Shown piece by piece: positions 37,893-46,727 of a stretch of 64,000 bases of DNA; position 1 is the first letter of the stretch, and every line of letters begins with the position of its first letter. Source of the DNA: an uncultured Ectothiorhodospiraceae bacterium (GTDB lineage Bacteria; Pseudomonadota; Gammaproteobacteria; UBA6429; Thiohalophilaceae); the NCBI GenBank assembly GCA_947258695.1, contig CAMYJG010000015.1, positions 55,729-119,728 of the forward strand. Reading direction: 5' to 3'. The notes beneath the pieces were generated by a model, which saw only the letters and a program-made list of their open reading frames with translations, searched no databases and had not been told where the DNA came from. Position numbers and translations under genes: made by a program.

Positions 37893-39557
37893 ATGGCTCA
37901 ATATATTTACACCATGAATCAAGTCAGCAAAATAGTGCCGCCAAAGCGCTATCTTTTGAAAGATATCTCCCTGTCTTTTTTTCCCGGCGCAAAAATTGGT
38001 GTACTTGGTTTAAATGGTTCGGGTAAATCGACCCTGATGAAAATTATGGCTGGGCTTGATACAGAGATTGATGGCGAAGCGCGCCCGCAACCTGGTATTA
38101 ATATAGGCTATTTACCACAAGAGCCGCAGCTTAATCCTGATAAAGATGTTCGTGGCAATGTCGAAGAAGGTTTAGGTGAAATAAAAACAGCACTGACTCG
38201 CCTGGATGAAGTTTATGCAGCTTATGCAGAGGCTGATGCCGACTTTGATGCCCTCGCAGCAGAGCAAGCAGAACTTGAAAACTTATTGCAAGCCACCGAT
38301 GGTCATAATATCGAACGTACCCTCGAAGTAGCCGCCGATGCATTACGCTTACCACCCTGGGATGCCGATGTGACTAAATTATCTGGTGGTGAAAGACGCC
38401 GAGTCGCATTGTGTAAATTACTTTTATCAAAACCTGACATGCTATTACTGGATGAGCCTACTAACCATCTTGATGCAGAGTCGGTTGCCTGGTTAGAACG
38501 ATTCTTACACGACTACCCAAGTACTGTTGTCGCGGTTACCCATGATCGTTATTTCCTCGATAATGTCGCAGGCTGGATTTTAGAGCTTGATCGCGGCGAA
38601 GGTATTCCATGGGAAGGAAACTACTCATCCTGGCTAGAGCAAAAAGCAAACCGTCTTGAAATGGAACATAAACAAGAAGGTGCTCACGCCAAGGCCATGA
38701 AAACCGAACTAGAATGGGTACGATCTAACGCCAAAGGCCGTCACGCCAAAAGCAAGGCCCGGCTTGCTCGTTATGAAGAGATGGCGTCAAAAGAATATCA
38801 AAAGCGTAACGAAACCAATGAGTTATTTGTTCCACCCGGACCACGATTAGGTGAGTTAGTGGTTGAAGCAAACGATATTAGCAAAAGTTTTGGCGACAGA
38901 TTATTATTCGATAACTTAAGCTTCAATCTGCCACGAGGCGGTATTGTCGGCATTATCGGCGCTAATGGTGCTGGTAAAACAACGCTCTTCCGTATGATAG
39001 CTGGTGAAGAACAACCTGATGAGGGTGAGTTACGCCTTGGTGAAACCGTTCAAATTTCATACGTCGATCAAAGTCGCGACTCACTCGATGATAATAAAAC
39101 GGTCTGGCAAGAAATTTCTGATGAACACGATATTATGACGGTAGGTGATTTTGAACTGAATAGTCGTGCTTATGTGTCACGTTTTAACTTCAATGGCTCA
39201 GATCAACAAAAACGTGTTGGTGATTTATCCGGTGGCGAACGTAACCGGCTCCACCTGGCAAAACTACTTAAGAGTGGCGGCAACCTCCTATTACTTGATG
39301 AACCAACCAATGACCTGGATATTGAAACCTTACGTGCTTTAGAAGAAGCGATATTAGAATATGCGGGTTGTGTCGTGGTCATTTCACATGATCGCTGGTT
39401 CCTGGATCGTATTGCTACACACATGCTGGCTTTTGAAGGTGACAGCCATGTGGAGTGGTTTGAAGGTAATTATGCTGATTATGAAGAAGACAGAAAACGT
39501 CGCCTTGGCGAAGATGCTTTACCGCAACGCATTAAATACAAAAAAATTGATGCCTAA
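37893..39557 (+). CDS. ettA: Energy-dependent translational throttle protein EttA (ABC-F)
   Basis: A ribosome-binding ABC-F ATPase that gates translation initiation by ATP/ADP ratio. It has two ATPase domains, Walker A GLNGSGKST and GANGAGKTT, each with LSGGE, and an intervening arm and linker (WVRSNAKGRHAKSKARLARYEEM) typical of EttA. The 554 residues match the family. No membrane domains. Confidence 0.96.
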   Translation: MAQYIYTMNQVSKIVPPKRYLLKDISLSFFPGAKIGVLGLNGSGKSTLMKIMAGLDTEIDGEARPQPGINIGYLPQEPQLNPDKDVRGNVEEGLGEIKTALTRLDEVYAAYAEADADFDALAAEQAELENLLQATDGHNIERTLEVAADALRLPPWDADVTKLSGGERRRVALCKLLLSKPDMLLLDEPTNHLDAESVAWLERFLHDYPSTVVAVTHDRYFLDNVAGWILELDRGEGIPWEGNYSSWLEQKANRLEMEHKQEGAHAKAMKTELEWVRSNAKGRHAKSKARLARYEEMASKEYQKRNETNELFVPPGPRLGELVVEANDISKSFGDRLLFDNLSFNLPRGGIVGIIGANGAGKTTLFRMIAGEEQPDEGELRLGETVQISYVDQSRDSLDDNKTVWQEISDEHDIMTVGDFELNSRAYVSRFNFNGSDQQKRVGDLSGGERNRLHLAKLLKSGGNLLLLDEPTNDLDIETLRALEEAILEYAGCVVVISHDRWFLDRIATHMLAFEGDSHVEWFEGNYADYEEDRKRRLGEDALPQRIKYKKIDA

Positions 39558-39570
39558 TTAAACTCGAAAT

Positions 39571-39605
39571 ATAAGGTTGCTGTAAGGATAAAATGGCAAC
39601 CTTAT
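39571..39605 (+). terminator. Terminator of ettA
   Basis: Arms ATAAGGTTGC (39571-39580) and GCAACCTTAT (39596-39605) with a 15-base loop, followed by TTTAGC; located 14 bases after the ettA stop. Confidence 0.65.
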
Positions 39606-39652
39606 TTAGCGTTAATACACTTTTTACCCGCTTAGTAGCAAACCGTTATCAC

Positions 39653-39949
39653 TTAAGTTTCAATATCACCGACCACATTATCCCAGCTAATGGTTTTTAG
39701 CTTATCTGGCGAAGGTGGGTTAACTTCCTCATCCATGCCTTCTTCATTAAAGCCTAAATTAAGTCCTGGTTCAGATACCCTGTTTACGCATAATAAGTCC
39801 CAGCTTTCCCGGTCATATTCGGTAACATCACCATCAAAATACTGTACTTCAATCGAGTCTTCATTCTCTAGCGCAACCACTTCGAATAAGCGGTTCTGAA
39901 TATCCCGGTACCAATATCCAATCTCGGGATCACATAGTGCAATTGCCAT
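39653..39949 (-). CDS. Small conserved acidic protein of unknown function
   Basis: A 98-residue acidic cytoplasmic protein with a beta-rich start (GYWYRDIQNRLFEVVALENEDSIEVQYFDGDV) resembling a small SH3/Tudor-like barrel and an acidic C-terminal half. I recall similar proteins in sulfur-oxidising Gammaproteobacteria as hypothetical or DUF members but cannot name it. A GGAG-type ribosome site precedes the ATG. Confidence 0.7.
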   Translation of the reverse strand: MAIALCDPEIGYWYRDIQNRLFEVVALENEDSIEVQYFDGDVTEYDRESWDLLCVNRVSEPGLNLGFNEEGMDEEVNPPSPDKLKTISWDNVVGDIET

Positions 39950-40150
39950 AATTGTTCTCCATAAGTATCTAATTTAAATTAGTACTCACTTACAACAAAA
40001 AGCGATACCTAACTCTACAACATTAGCACTGTCTGACAGATTTGCACGGTTTGTAGCTGAAGAAATTTTTTATGGGCAAAAAAATACGCCGCGCCTAAAT
40101 ACATAACAGGAGTGGCGTATTAAAAGTACTTAATTTACAGTAGCTTATCG

Positions 40151-40714
40151 TTATTGCATTGAATCAGAAGCCGCAGGTTCTGTATTGTCAGGTGTTGCCG
40201 CTGGTGCTGTCGCAACTTCATAACTTAGGTTCTTTTCAGAAATAACTTCTCCAGCACCATTAACCACGGAGACTTTCCAGTCACCCGTCCACTGTGGGAC
40301 AAAGCTTTTACTTGACCATACACGCCAACGTGGGCCTTTCACATAAAATTCAACTTCGGCGACCACTTTACCTTCATACTCCCACCGATGTATTGCTGTT
40401 TGCCCACTCATATCACGTAGCTCTGTAAAAAACTTTATCTGGCCATTGTCATTCGTCAGGCTTTGCAGATTTTCTGTTGGCTCACGCTCATCTATATCCC
40501 GGGTAAAAGCAGAACGCGTGACACTTCCACGTGAAAAACCTGCTTGCTCTTTCATTTCTTCGGCCGCATCAGCTTTTTCGGTTGCTGGAGCTGCTTCAAT
40601 GACTGCAGCATCTGATTCAATTAAAGTTGGAGCTGTTTGCTGAGTATTCATATCTTCGGCAAATATTGATTGAGATATTAATAGTAGAGAAATAATACCA
40701 ATCGACTTTTTCAT
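40151..40714 (-). CDS. DUF2914 domain periplasmic protein
   Basis: A 187-residue secreted protein: signal peptide 1-19 ending in IFAED, an acidic Ala/Glu-rich linker (20-65), then a DUF2914 domain (about 70-165) ending with the characteristic FVKGPRWRVWSSK, TGDWKV and VVNGAG. Function of the domain is unknown; in some proteins it accompanies envelope-stress regulators. AAGGAGAT lies upstream of the ATG. A perfect CRP-type site lies 102 bases upstream. Confidence 0.85.
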   Translation of the reverse strand: MKKSIGIISLLLISQSIFAEDMNTQQTAPTLIESDAAVIEAAPATEKADAAEEMKEQAGFSRGSVTRSAFTRDIDEREPTENLQSLTNDNGQIKFFTELRDMSGQTAIHRWEYEGKVVAEVEFYVKGPRWRVWSSKSFVPQWTGDWKVSVVNGAGEVISEKNLSYEVATAPAATPDNTEPAASDSMQ

Positions 40715-40815
40715 TTTTATCTCCTTGATTTCCCCGTCGTTAAAACAGGGTTTTTATTCATTAATTTTTATAGAATCTAACAGGCACTATAAGACCTTAT
40801 TATAGTTTATTGTTC

Positions 40816-40831
40816 TGTGAGCGCATTCACA
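40816..40831. promoter_or_regulatory. Perfect CRP/Vfr-type site TGTGA-N6-TCACA
   Basis: TGTGAGCGCATTCACA matches the CRP consensus half-sites 10 of 10. It lies in the divergent DUF2914-hemH gap, centred about 110 bases above the DUF2914 start and 136 above hemH. A -10-like TATAAA on the minus strand (40767-40772) would put the site near -62, a class I activation position for the DUF2914 gene. Confidence 0.7.
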
Positions 40832-40850
40832 GAGTGAAAGAGTTGTTTAA

Positions 40851-40884
40851 CAGAGGAAAGTTATCAATAAGAGACTTTCCTCTG
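40851..40884. repeat. Perfect 11-base inverted repeat in hemH upstream region
   Basis: CAGAGGAAAGT (40851-40861) and ACTTTCCTCTG (40874-40884) form a strong hairpin between the CRP-type and FNR-type sites. It resembles a terminator but no gene on the plus strand lies upstream within range; it may instead insulate the two promoters. Confidence 0.6.
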
Positions 40885-40887
40885 CTT

Positions 40888-40901
40888 TTGATTTGAGTCA
40901 A
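40888..40901. promoter_or_regulatory. FNR/Anr-type box upstream of hemH
   Basis: TTGATTTGAGTCAA matches TTGAT-N4-ATCAA at 9 of 10 positions; TTGAT-N4-GTCAA is an accepted Anr variant. It is centred 65 bases before the hemH start. A -10-like AATAAT near 40927-40932 places the box near -41, the usual activating position. Confidence 0.6.
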
Positions 40902-40959
40902 ACTCAGTAATAATATCCACTGCAATCAATAATTAACCTTAAAAATAAACTTATAATTT

Positions 40960-42039
40960 ATGACAAAATATATTGGAACAGAGCAATTTAGCCATGATGA
41001 AGACACATCATGTACCGGAATATTAATAACCAACCTGGGAACACCCGACCAGGCAACCCCTGCGGCGGTACGTCGTTACCTGGCTGAATTTCTCAGTGAC
41101 CCACGCATTGTTGAAGCACCTCGCTGGCTTTGGTGGTTGGTATTACATGGGGTTATTTTGCGTATTCGCCCTGGTCCAGTTTCCAAAAGCTATCAAAAAG
41201 TCTGGACAGATGAAGGCTCTCCGTTATTAACAATTAGTCAAAAACAACAAGTACTGTTACAGCAAGCCATCGCTCCTCACTTTAAAGGTAAAGTCAATGT
41301 TGAGCTGGCAATGCGCTATGGCAACCCCTCAATAAAAGAGGCGTTACTTAAATTAAAAGACGCCGGCGCTCAGCGCATACTGGTTTTACCTCTGTATCCT
41401 CAATATTCAGCAACAACAACCGCATCAACTTTTGATGCTATTTCAGATGAACTGAAAACATGGCGCTGGATCCCTGAATTTCGCTTTATTCAGCACTATC
41501 ACGATAATGAAAATTATATTCAGGCTTTATGTAACAGTATTACTTCTTTTCAAAGTAAAAACGGTTCTGCCGAGAAACTCTTATTTTCTTTTCATGGTTT
41601 GCCACAACGCTATCTCGATCAAGGTGACCCCTACTTTTGTGAGTGTCATAAAACAGCCCGGCTTATAGCAGAAAAAATAGGACTTAAACAAGAACAATGG
41701 ACACTTGCTTTCCAGTCACGCTTTGGTCGTGAAGAATGGTTAAAACCTTATGCCGATAAAACATTAATTAAGTGGGCAGAAGAAGGTATTAAAAGTGTAC
41801 AAGTTTGTTGCCCAGGATTTTCAGCCGATTGCCTGGAAACCCTGGAAGAAATCCAGGTTGAAAACCGGGATTATTTTTTAAATGCGGGTGGAGAAAAATT
41901 CGAATATATTCCAGCACTGAATGATAATGCAGAACACATTGGCATGATGGGACAGCTAATTAAACAACATGCTTCTGACTGGCTGGATATCAAACAAAAA
42001 GATATTTGCCACGAAGGGCACAAAGCACACGAAGATTAG
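40960..42039 (+). CDS. hemH: Ferrochelatase with His-rich repeat-derived tail
   Basis: Inserts iron into protoporphyrin IX, the last step of haem synthesis. The catalytic histidine lies in FSFHGLPQRY, and conserved segments NLGTPD, YP.YSATTTAST and the C-terminal PGFSADCLETLEEI are present. Cysteines in CECHKTARL and CCPGFSADC may be cluster ligands as in some ferrochelatases. The last residues (HEGHKAHED) are encoded inside repeat R3 copy 2. Regulation by an FNR-type site is inferred. Confidence 0.95.
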   Translation: MTKYIGTEQFSHDEDTSCTGILITNLGTPDQATPAAVRRYLAEFLSDPRIVEAPRWLWWLVLHGVILRIRPGPVSKSYQKVWTDEGSPLLTISQKQQVLLQQAIAPHFKGKVNVELAMRYGNPSIKEALLKLKDAGAQRILVLPLYPQYSATTTASTFDAISDELKTWRWIPEFRFIQHYHDNENYIQALCNSITSFQSKNGSAEKLLFSFHGLPQRYLDQGDPYFCECHKTARLIAEKIGLKQEQWTLAFQSRFGREEWLKPYADKTLIKWAEEGIKSVQVCCPGFSADCLETLEEIQVENRDYFLNAGGEKFEYIPALNDNAEHIGMMGQLIKQHASDWLDIKQKDICHEGHKAHED

Positions 42040-42156
42040 AACTAAAAAACCACGGGGGACACGGGAAACACAGGGGAAAATATTTTATATAAAAAACCCA
42101 GTGGTCCCAGTGGTTAAATCTTTATTTATCTTAGAGTCCTTCGTGTCCTTGGTGGC
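42008..42156. repeat. Nine-base-periodic inverted repeat, family R3, copy 2
   Basis: The left arm GCCACGAAGGGCACAAAGCA continues as CACnAAGnn triplets; the right arm ends CTTGGTGGC. A second nested pair (CACGGGGGA, CACGGGAAA, CACAGGGGA against CCCAGTGGTCCCAGTGG) lies inside. The left arm is the 3' end of hemH, giving a three-residue-periodic HEG-HKA-HED tail. Copy 1 is in the parC-parE gap. Confidence 0.75.
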
Positions 42157-42170
42157 TATAAATCTTTTAT

Positions 42171-42203
42171 AAAAAAAAAGGAAGCCGAAGCTTCCCTTTT
42201 TAT
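42171..42203. terminator. Bidirectional terminator between hemH and soxB
   Basis: GGAAGC (42180-42185), loop CGAA, GCTTCC (42190-42195), preceded by nine A and followed by five T. It can end both convergent transcripts. Confidence 0.85.
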
Positions 42204-42221
42204 TTGCTGACCAAAGTATTG

Positions 42222-44012
42222 TTATGCAATACCCGGGTTACCTTCCATGCCAACAATCTTAGGCGTATTAAGTTTCTTAACTTTTGCCACTTTTTCATCA
42301 CGTAAGTATTCAGCAACTACATCCCAAATTGGTGCACCCGGTGCTTTAGAACCAACCGTCGCCCAACCGGCAACCGTGTAAGTTTTGTTTGCATCAATTT
42401 TTGTTCCATCATCAAGCGCCATGTCAGTAACACGGGTATTAAACTTACTGTTCGGGTTAATGGTGTAATCCAGACCACCAACTCGCACCATGTCACCACC
42501 TTGCTGATAGTAAGGATCATTGTTAAACAGGTTATCGGCAACATCTTCCAGGATATCTTTAATCACTGAACCTTTCATTTCACGAACATACGTTTCAGGA
42601 TAAGTAATACAAGTCTGATCCATTACGTTATCCATGGTAATCGTTTGACCTGGTAAAACGGTGGTGCCCCAACGGAAGCCTGGTGATAATGAAATTTGTG
42701 CTCCACCTACTTCACGTAATGCATCGCAAATAATTTGATCAAAAGTTCCGTTAAAGTTACCACGACGGTATAGAACCTGGTCTGCAACAGCAAGTTCTTC
42801 TGTTAAAGTTGATATGTATGGCTTACGTACTTCTTCAATGTAATGCGCCATTTCTTGATCAGGCTCTAACAAGTTTGAGAACACAGGTAATAATTTATAA
42901 CGGAAGTCCTGAACTTTACCGTTGCGAACGTCTAACTGCATGGTGCCAAGGAACTTACCGTTTGACCCGGCATTCGTAACCAGTGTTTGGCCACCTTTGT
43001 TCTTAATAACTGAAGGTTGTGGTACACCATCATGAGTATGACCACCGAAGATAACATCGATACCGGAAACAACCGATGCCATTTTTAAATCTACGTCCAT
43101 ACCGTTATGTGAAATTACAACAACAACGTCTGGTTTTTCTTTAGCACGAACTTCATCAACCGTAGCCTGCATTTCCTGGTCACGGATACCGAATGTCCAG
43201 TCAGGAATAAAACGACCAGGATTTGCAATTGGCGTGTAAGGGAAAGCCTGACCAATTACCGCAACACGGATACCACCGTCCATTTCCTTAATAGTGTAAG
43301 GTTTGAAAGCACGTTGAGTATCTTCGTCATAACCTTCGAAATCAGCAAAGTTGTAATCAAACGAAGCATCATCTTTTACAAAGACGTTTTGACAAACAAA
43401 ATCACCTTTAAAGTCTTTTACGTTTGAGATAACTTCTTCATCAAGATATGTGAATTCCCAGTGACCGGTCATTACGTCAACGCCTAATAAGTTACATGCG
43501 CCAACCATATCTTTACCACGTGTCCAGTAAGCCGTACCCGAACCTTGCCAGGTATCGCCACCGTCTAATAATAATGTTTTATTAGCACCATGATCTGCTC
43601 TTAACTTTTTAACTAATGTACGTAAATGTGCAAAACCACCTACTTTACCGTAAGTTTTGGCTGCTTCTGCATAGTTAAGGTAAGTAAATGCATGTGCTTC
43701 TAAAGAGTTTTTCTTTAAGTTGAAATGGTTTAATAATTTTTCACCTACCAGGTGAGGAGGTTTTCCGTGTGCACTGCCTACACCCATGTTGACATTAGGC
43801 TCACGGAAGTAAATAGGTAATAATTGTGCGTGACAATCAGTGAAATGCATCAAGGTAACATTACCAAATTTTGGAATGTTATAGACATCGCCTGGTGCTC
43901 CAGCACTTACAGTGGCATTTCCTGAACCTGGTTTGCTATCACAGCCTGGTAACATACCTGCAGCAGCGGCCATACCCATGACTTGCATAAACTCACGGCG
44001 ATTGAGTGACAT
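42222..44012 (-). CDS. soxB: Thiosulfohydrolase SoxB
   Basis: The periplasmic di-manganese hydrolase that releases sulfate from SoxYZ-bound thiosulfate. The 596-residue protein begins with a twin-arginine-type signal (NRREFMQVMG) whose hydrophobic core ends in GC, so it may also be lipid-anchored. Metal motifs include FTDCH (D59, H61), ISHNGMD and GGHTHD, and the 5'-nucleotidase C-terminal domain is complete. No other sox genes (XYZA) are in this window, so they would be elsewhere. A GGGAGA ribosome site precedes the ATG. Confidence 0.95.
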   Translation of the reverse strand: MSLNRREFMQVMGMAAAAGMLPGCDSKPGSGNATVSAGAPGDVYNIPKFGNVTLMHFTDCHAQLLPIYFREPNVNMGVGSAHGKPPHLVGEKLLNHFNLKKNSLEAHAFTYLNYAEAAKTYGKVGGFAHLRTLVKKLRADHGANKTLLLDGGDTWQGSGTAYWTRGKDMVGACNLLGVDVMTGHWEFTYLDEEVISNVKDFKGDFVCQNVFVKDDASFDYNFADFEGYDEDTQRAFKPYTIKEMDGGIRVAVIGQAFPYTPIANPGRFIPDWTFGIRDQEMQATVDEVRAKEKPDVVVVISHNGMDVDLKMASVVSGIDVIFGGHTHDGVPQPSVIKNKGGQTLVTNAGSNGKFLGTMQLDVRNGKVQDFRYKLLPVFSNLLEPDQEMAHYIEEVRKPYISTLTEELAVADQVLYRRGNFNGTFDQIICDALREVGGAQISLSPGFRWGTTVLPGQTITMDNVMDQTCITYPETYVREMKGSVIKDILEDVADNLFNNDPYYQQGGDMVRVGGLDYTINPNSKFNTRVTDMALDDGTKIDANKTYTVAGWATVGSKAPGAPIWDVVAEYLRDEKVAKVKKLNTPKIVGMEGNPGIA

Positions 44013-44307
44013 TGACGTTCTCCCGAAATATTTCTTAAATAAAGTTAGTTAAGTACTTTGAAGAAACTGAATATTGATTTTATTATTTCAGTTAATCCCT
44101 GTTTAAAATTTATGTTTTCTATAACAAGAATTATGCCATGGTGAAGCACCGACATAAAGACAATAAAATGTCGTTATTTTTATTTAAATCTACCAGCAAC
44201 CAAATTATATTCAATACAAATCAATGGCTTACATGAAGACAATGACTTAATTTTTGTGCGTAAGCCTATGAGAATATAAAAATAAATGATGAAAAATTGA
44301 TGTTTAA
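44013..44307. other. AT-rich intergenic region upstream of soxB
   Basis: No gene is visible. A short hairpin CGACAT/ATGTCG followed by TTATTTTTATTT lies near 44147-44180; it faces the plus strand, where no gene precedes it. The soxB promoter presumably lies here, but no site stands out. Confidence 0.4.
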
Positions 44308-44332
44308 TGCAATTCAGATAAGGCTGATTGCA
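44308..44332 (-). terminator. Possible terminator of msrPQ
   Basis: TGCAATTCAG (44308-44317) and CTGATTGCA (44324-44332) pair with one bulge, 12 bases past the msrQ stop. The following minus-strand sequence is T-rich but not a clean U-tract. Confidence 0.5.
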
Positions 44333-44344
44333 TTTTGCACTATA

Positions 44345-44938
44345 TCAACGCGTATTTAGACTCAAGATACGCTGCTGCACCGGTTTTAACCTTACCAAAA
44401 ATAAGGTCAACAGTATAAGTGAATAGATAATTGGCTCTTTTACATCGGCCTTAACCAGCAACCAAAAGTGAACCACACCAAGCACGGCTATCAGGTAAAC
44501 TAATTTGTGAAGTGATTTCCAGTTTTTGCCTAAACGTCTTATCATTTTTTTTGTTGAAGTAATAGCAAGAGGAATCAATAAAACAAAAGCCAGCATACCC
44601 AGCGTTATATAAGGACGCTTCACAATATCAGTGACAATCTCATTCCAGTCGAAGAAGTGATCCAGCCAAATATACGTCAGCAAGTGAACACATACATAAA
44701 AGAACGTATACAAACCTAACATCCGACGTAAGCGTATTGGCCAGGCTGAACCGGTAATATTTCGAAGTGGTGTCATCGCCAGTGTGAGTAACAAGAATCT
44801 TAATGTCCACTCCCCGGTACTACGGGTTAACACTTCAAACGGGTTTGCACCAAGCTGATCCAGGTAAAAATTTCTAAATAGCAGAAAAAGTGGAAGTAGG
44901 CAAAGAACAAATATTGCCGGCTTAATTAATCGACTCAT
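44345..44938 (-). CDS. msrQ: MsrQ haem-binding membrane subunit (YedZ)
   Basis: Membrane partner that feeds electrons to MsrP for repair of oxidised periplasmic methionines. A 197-residue protein with about six hydrophobic helices, conserved haem-ligand-type histidines in YVCVHLLTY and WKSLHKLVYLIAVLGVVHFW, and the RRMLGLY motif. It follows msrP by 12 bases, the usual order. Confidence 0.94.
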   Translation of the reverse strand: MSRLIKPAIFVLCLLPLFLLFRNFYLDQLGANPFEVLTRSTGEWTLRFLLLTLAMTPLRNITGSAWPIRLRRMLGLYTFFYVCVHLLTYIWLDHFFDWNEIVTDIVKRPYITLGMLAFVLLIPLAITSTKKMIRRLGKNWKSLHKLVYLIAVLGVVHFWLLVKADVKEPIIYSLILLTLFLVRLKPVQQRILSLNTR

Positions 44939-44950
44939 ATCAGGAAGCTA

Positions 44951-45898
44951 TTAATAGTGTTTCTTTAAATCCATGCCGGTATAAAGCGAAGCGACTTGAT
45001 CTGCATAACCGTTAAATAGCAATGTATCCCTTTTTAGAAAATCGCCAATCCGTCTTTCCTTTCGTTGACTCCAACGAGGATGATCCACATCCGGATTTAC
45101 ATTTGAGTAAAAGCCATATTCATTCGGTGCCGCTTTTGTCCAACTGCTCACAGGTTCTTTTTCGGTAAAACTAATCTTAACTACTGACTTGATACTCTTA
45201 TAACCATATTTCCAGGGCACAACTAAACGAATGGGTGCGCCATTTTGTTTCGGCATGACTTCACCATACAAGCCAACAGCCAGTATTGTAAGTGGATTCA
45301 TCGCTTCATCAATGCGCAAGCCTTCAACGTATGGCCAGTCCAGTACATTTCGTCTTAGTCCATTCATTTCGCTAGGACGATTAAGTGTTTCAAATTTTAC
45401 ATATTTAGCTTTTGAAGTAGGCCTGGCCTTTTTTATTAAATCCGCCAGGGGGAAACCAATCCAGGGGATCACCATCGACCAACGTTCAACACAACGTAAA
45501 CGATAAATACGTTCTTCTAATGTATGTTGTTTAAGAATGTCTTCTAAATGTAATATGCCTGGTTTTTCAACTTCACCATCAATTGTAACTGACCATGGAT
45601 CAGTGGTTAATGCCTGGGCATTCTTAGCAGGTGAATACTTATCAGTTCCAAACTCATAATAATTATTATAGTTGGTAATCTTGCCAAACGAGGTTTTATC
45701 TTCTGAAGTATCAAACTGGCTATTTTTTTTAAAATTCAGTGGTTTTCCACCATAAGCAGCAACTGAATTTTGCAATGGCATGAGAGTAGCGGCTGCAGTT
45801 AAACCTATCGAAGAGGTCATAAACTTTCGTCTTTGCTGATAAACCGCTTCATCGGTAATTTCTGAAGAAGGAATATCCTGCGGTTTTTTTATTAACAT
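44951..45898 (-). CDS. msrP: MsrP periplasmic methionine sulfoxide reductase (YedY)
   Basis: A molybdopterin enzyme that reduces methionine sulfoxide in periplasmic proteins. The twin-arginine signal reads QRRKFMTSS. The molybdenum-ligand cysteine is in YRLRCVERWSMVIPW, and VVPWKYGYKSIKS and the KPLNFKKNSQFDTSEDK start region are typical. The 315-residue length is normal. It forms an operon with msrQ. Confidence 0.95.
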   Translation of the reverse strand: MLIKKPQDIPSSEITDEAVYQQRRKFMTSSIGLTAAATLMPLQNSVAAYGGKPLNFKKNSQFDTSEDKTSFGKITNYNNYYEFGTDKYSPAKNAQALTTDPWSVTIDGEVEKPGILHLEDILKQHTLEERIYRLRCVERWSMVIPWIGFPLADLIKKARPTSKAKYVKFETLNRPSEMNGLRRNVLDWPYVEGLRIDEAMNPLTILAVGLYGEVMPKQNGAPIRLVVPWKYGYKSIKSVVKISFTEKEPVSSWTKAAPNEYGFYSNVNPDVDHPRWSQRKERRIGDFLKRDTLLFNGYADQVASLYTGMDLKKHY

Positions 45899-46056
45899 AA
45901 AAGCTCCTCAATGCCAGCAAATTCAAATTGTAATGTTAAAAATCAGACTCTTTGCTGTTAAATTAGTTCACTAAATTTCTATGAATTTAAAAGATACGAC
46001 AAATATATCGGCAATCTATTCGCTATCTTAATGATAATTCAGGTAAAATTGTCACG

Positions 46057-46671
46057 ATGAATGAAAAAAACCATGACTCAAATTTATTCCAGGAATCCAA
46101 TGCGCGCGGAGAGAAGCGTATATTCGAGATTTATAATACTAAATTTATAAAAGTTGCTATTAGCAATATTATGGGTAACCAAAGTTATCATTTAAACCTG
46201 AGTATGCTGGCGCCCTGGCCAGTACGACACAGAAATATTTCCTGGCAATGGTTACTGGCTGTTTTGTATTTTTCATTTACCACCCTGGCCTATACCGCTT
46301 ACCTTTTATATTTTCAGGAAAGCAGCAAATTAGAAAAATTATTACCTTTTATAGTGATATTTCTCTTGCTAAGTCTCGCAACATTTTTAATGTTTTTATA
46401 CAAATCACCCAATGTGACTGAATTTAAATCCCGTTACGGAAACTGCGTGGTATTAAGCTTGCTCTATAACAAGCCGAATAAAAAAGAGTTTAAAGAATTT
46501 ATAGAGGAAATAAAATTACGCAGCTTATCGGCTAGCCAGGTGGTTAAACTGGATAAAAGCCAGATGATGGATATCGAAATGAATGAACTACGGCGTTTAC
46601 GAAATGAGGGTATTATCACACAACATCAATACGCCGACGCGAAAGCACGTATTATACAAATCAAATTATAA
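46057..46671 (+). CDS. Membrane protein with SHOCT-like C-terminus
   Basis: A 204-residue protein. An N-terminal cytosolic segment is followed by two membrane helices (about 64-84 and 93-114), a cytosolic domain, and a C-terminal SHOCT-like motif (MNELRRLRNEGIITQHQYADAKARI). SHOCT segments are short oligomerisation or binding motifs. No family is recognised for the rest. It is divergent from msrP and convergent with clpB. Confidence 0.7.
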   Translation: MNEKNHDSNLFQESNARGEKRIFEIYNTKFIKVAISNIMGNQSYHLNLSMLAPWPVRHRNISWQWLLAVLYFSFTTLAYTAYLLYFQESSKLEKLLPFIVIFLLLSLATFLMFLYKSPNVTEFKSRYGNCVVLSLLYNKPNKKEFKEFIEEIKLRSLSASQVVKLDKSQMMDIEMNELRRLRNEGIITQHQYADAKARIIQIKL

Positions 46672-46676
46672 AATAA

Positions 46677-46711
46677 TTGAGTAACCTCCGCTTACAACGG
46701 AAGTTACTCAA
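46677..46711. terminator. Bidirectional hairpin terminator before clpB end
   Basis: TTGAGTAAC and GTTACTCAA arms at 46677-46685 and 46703-46711, extended by CTCCG/CGGAA. No long T run, so it may be only a stabilising hairpin for the two convergent transcripts. Confidence 0.6.
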
Positions 46712-46727
46712 GCCTAACTAACAACGC

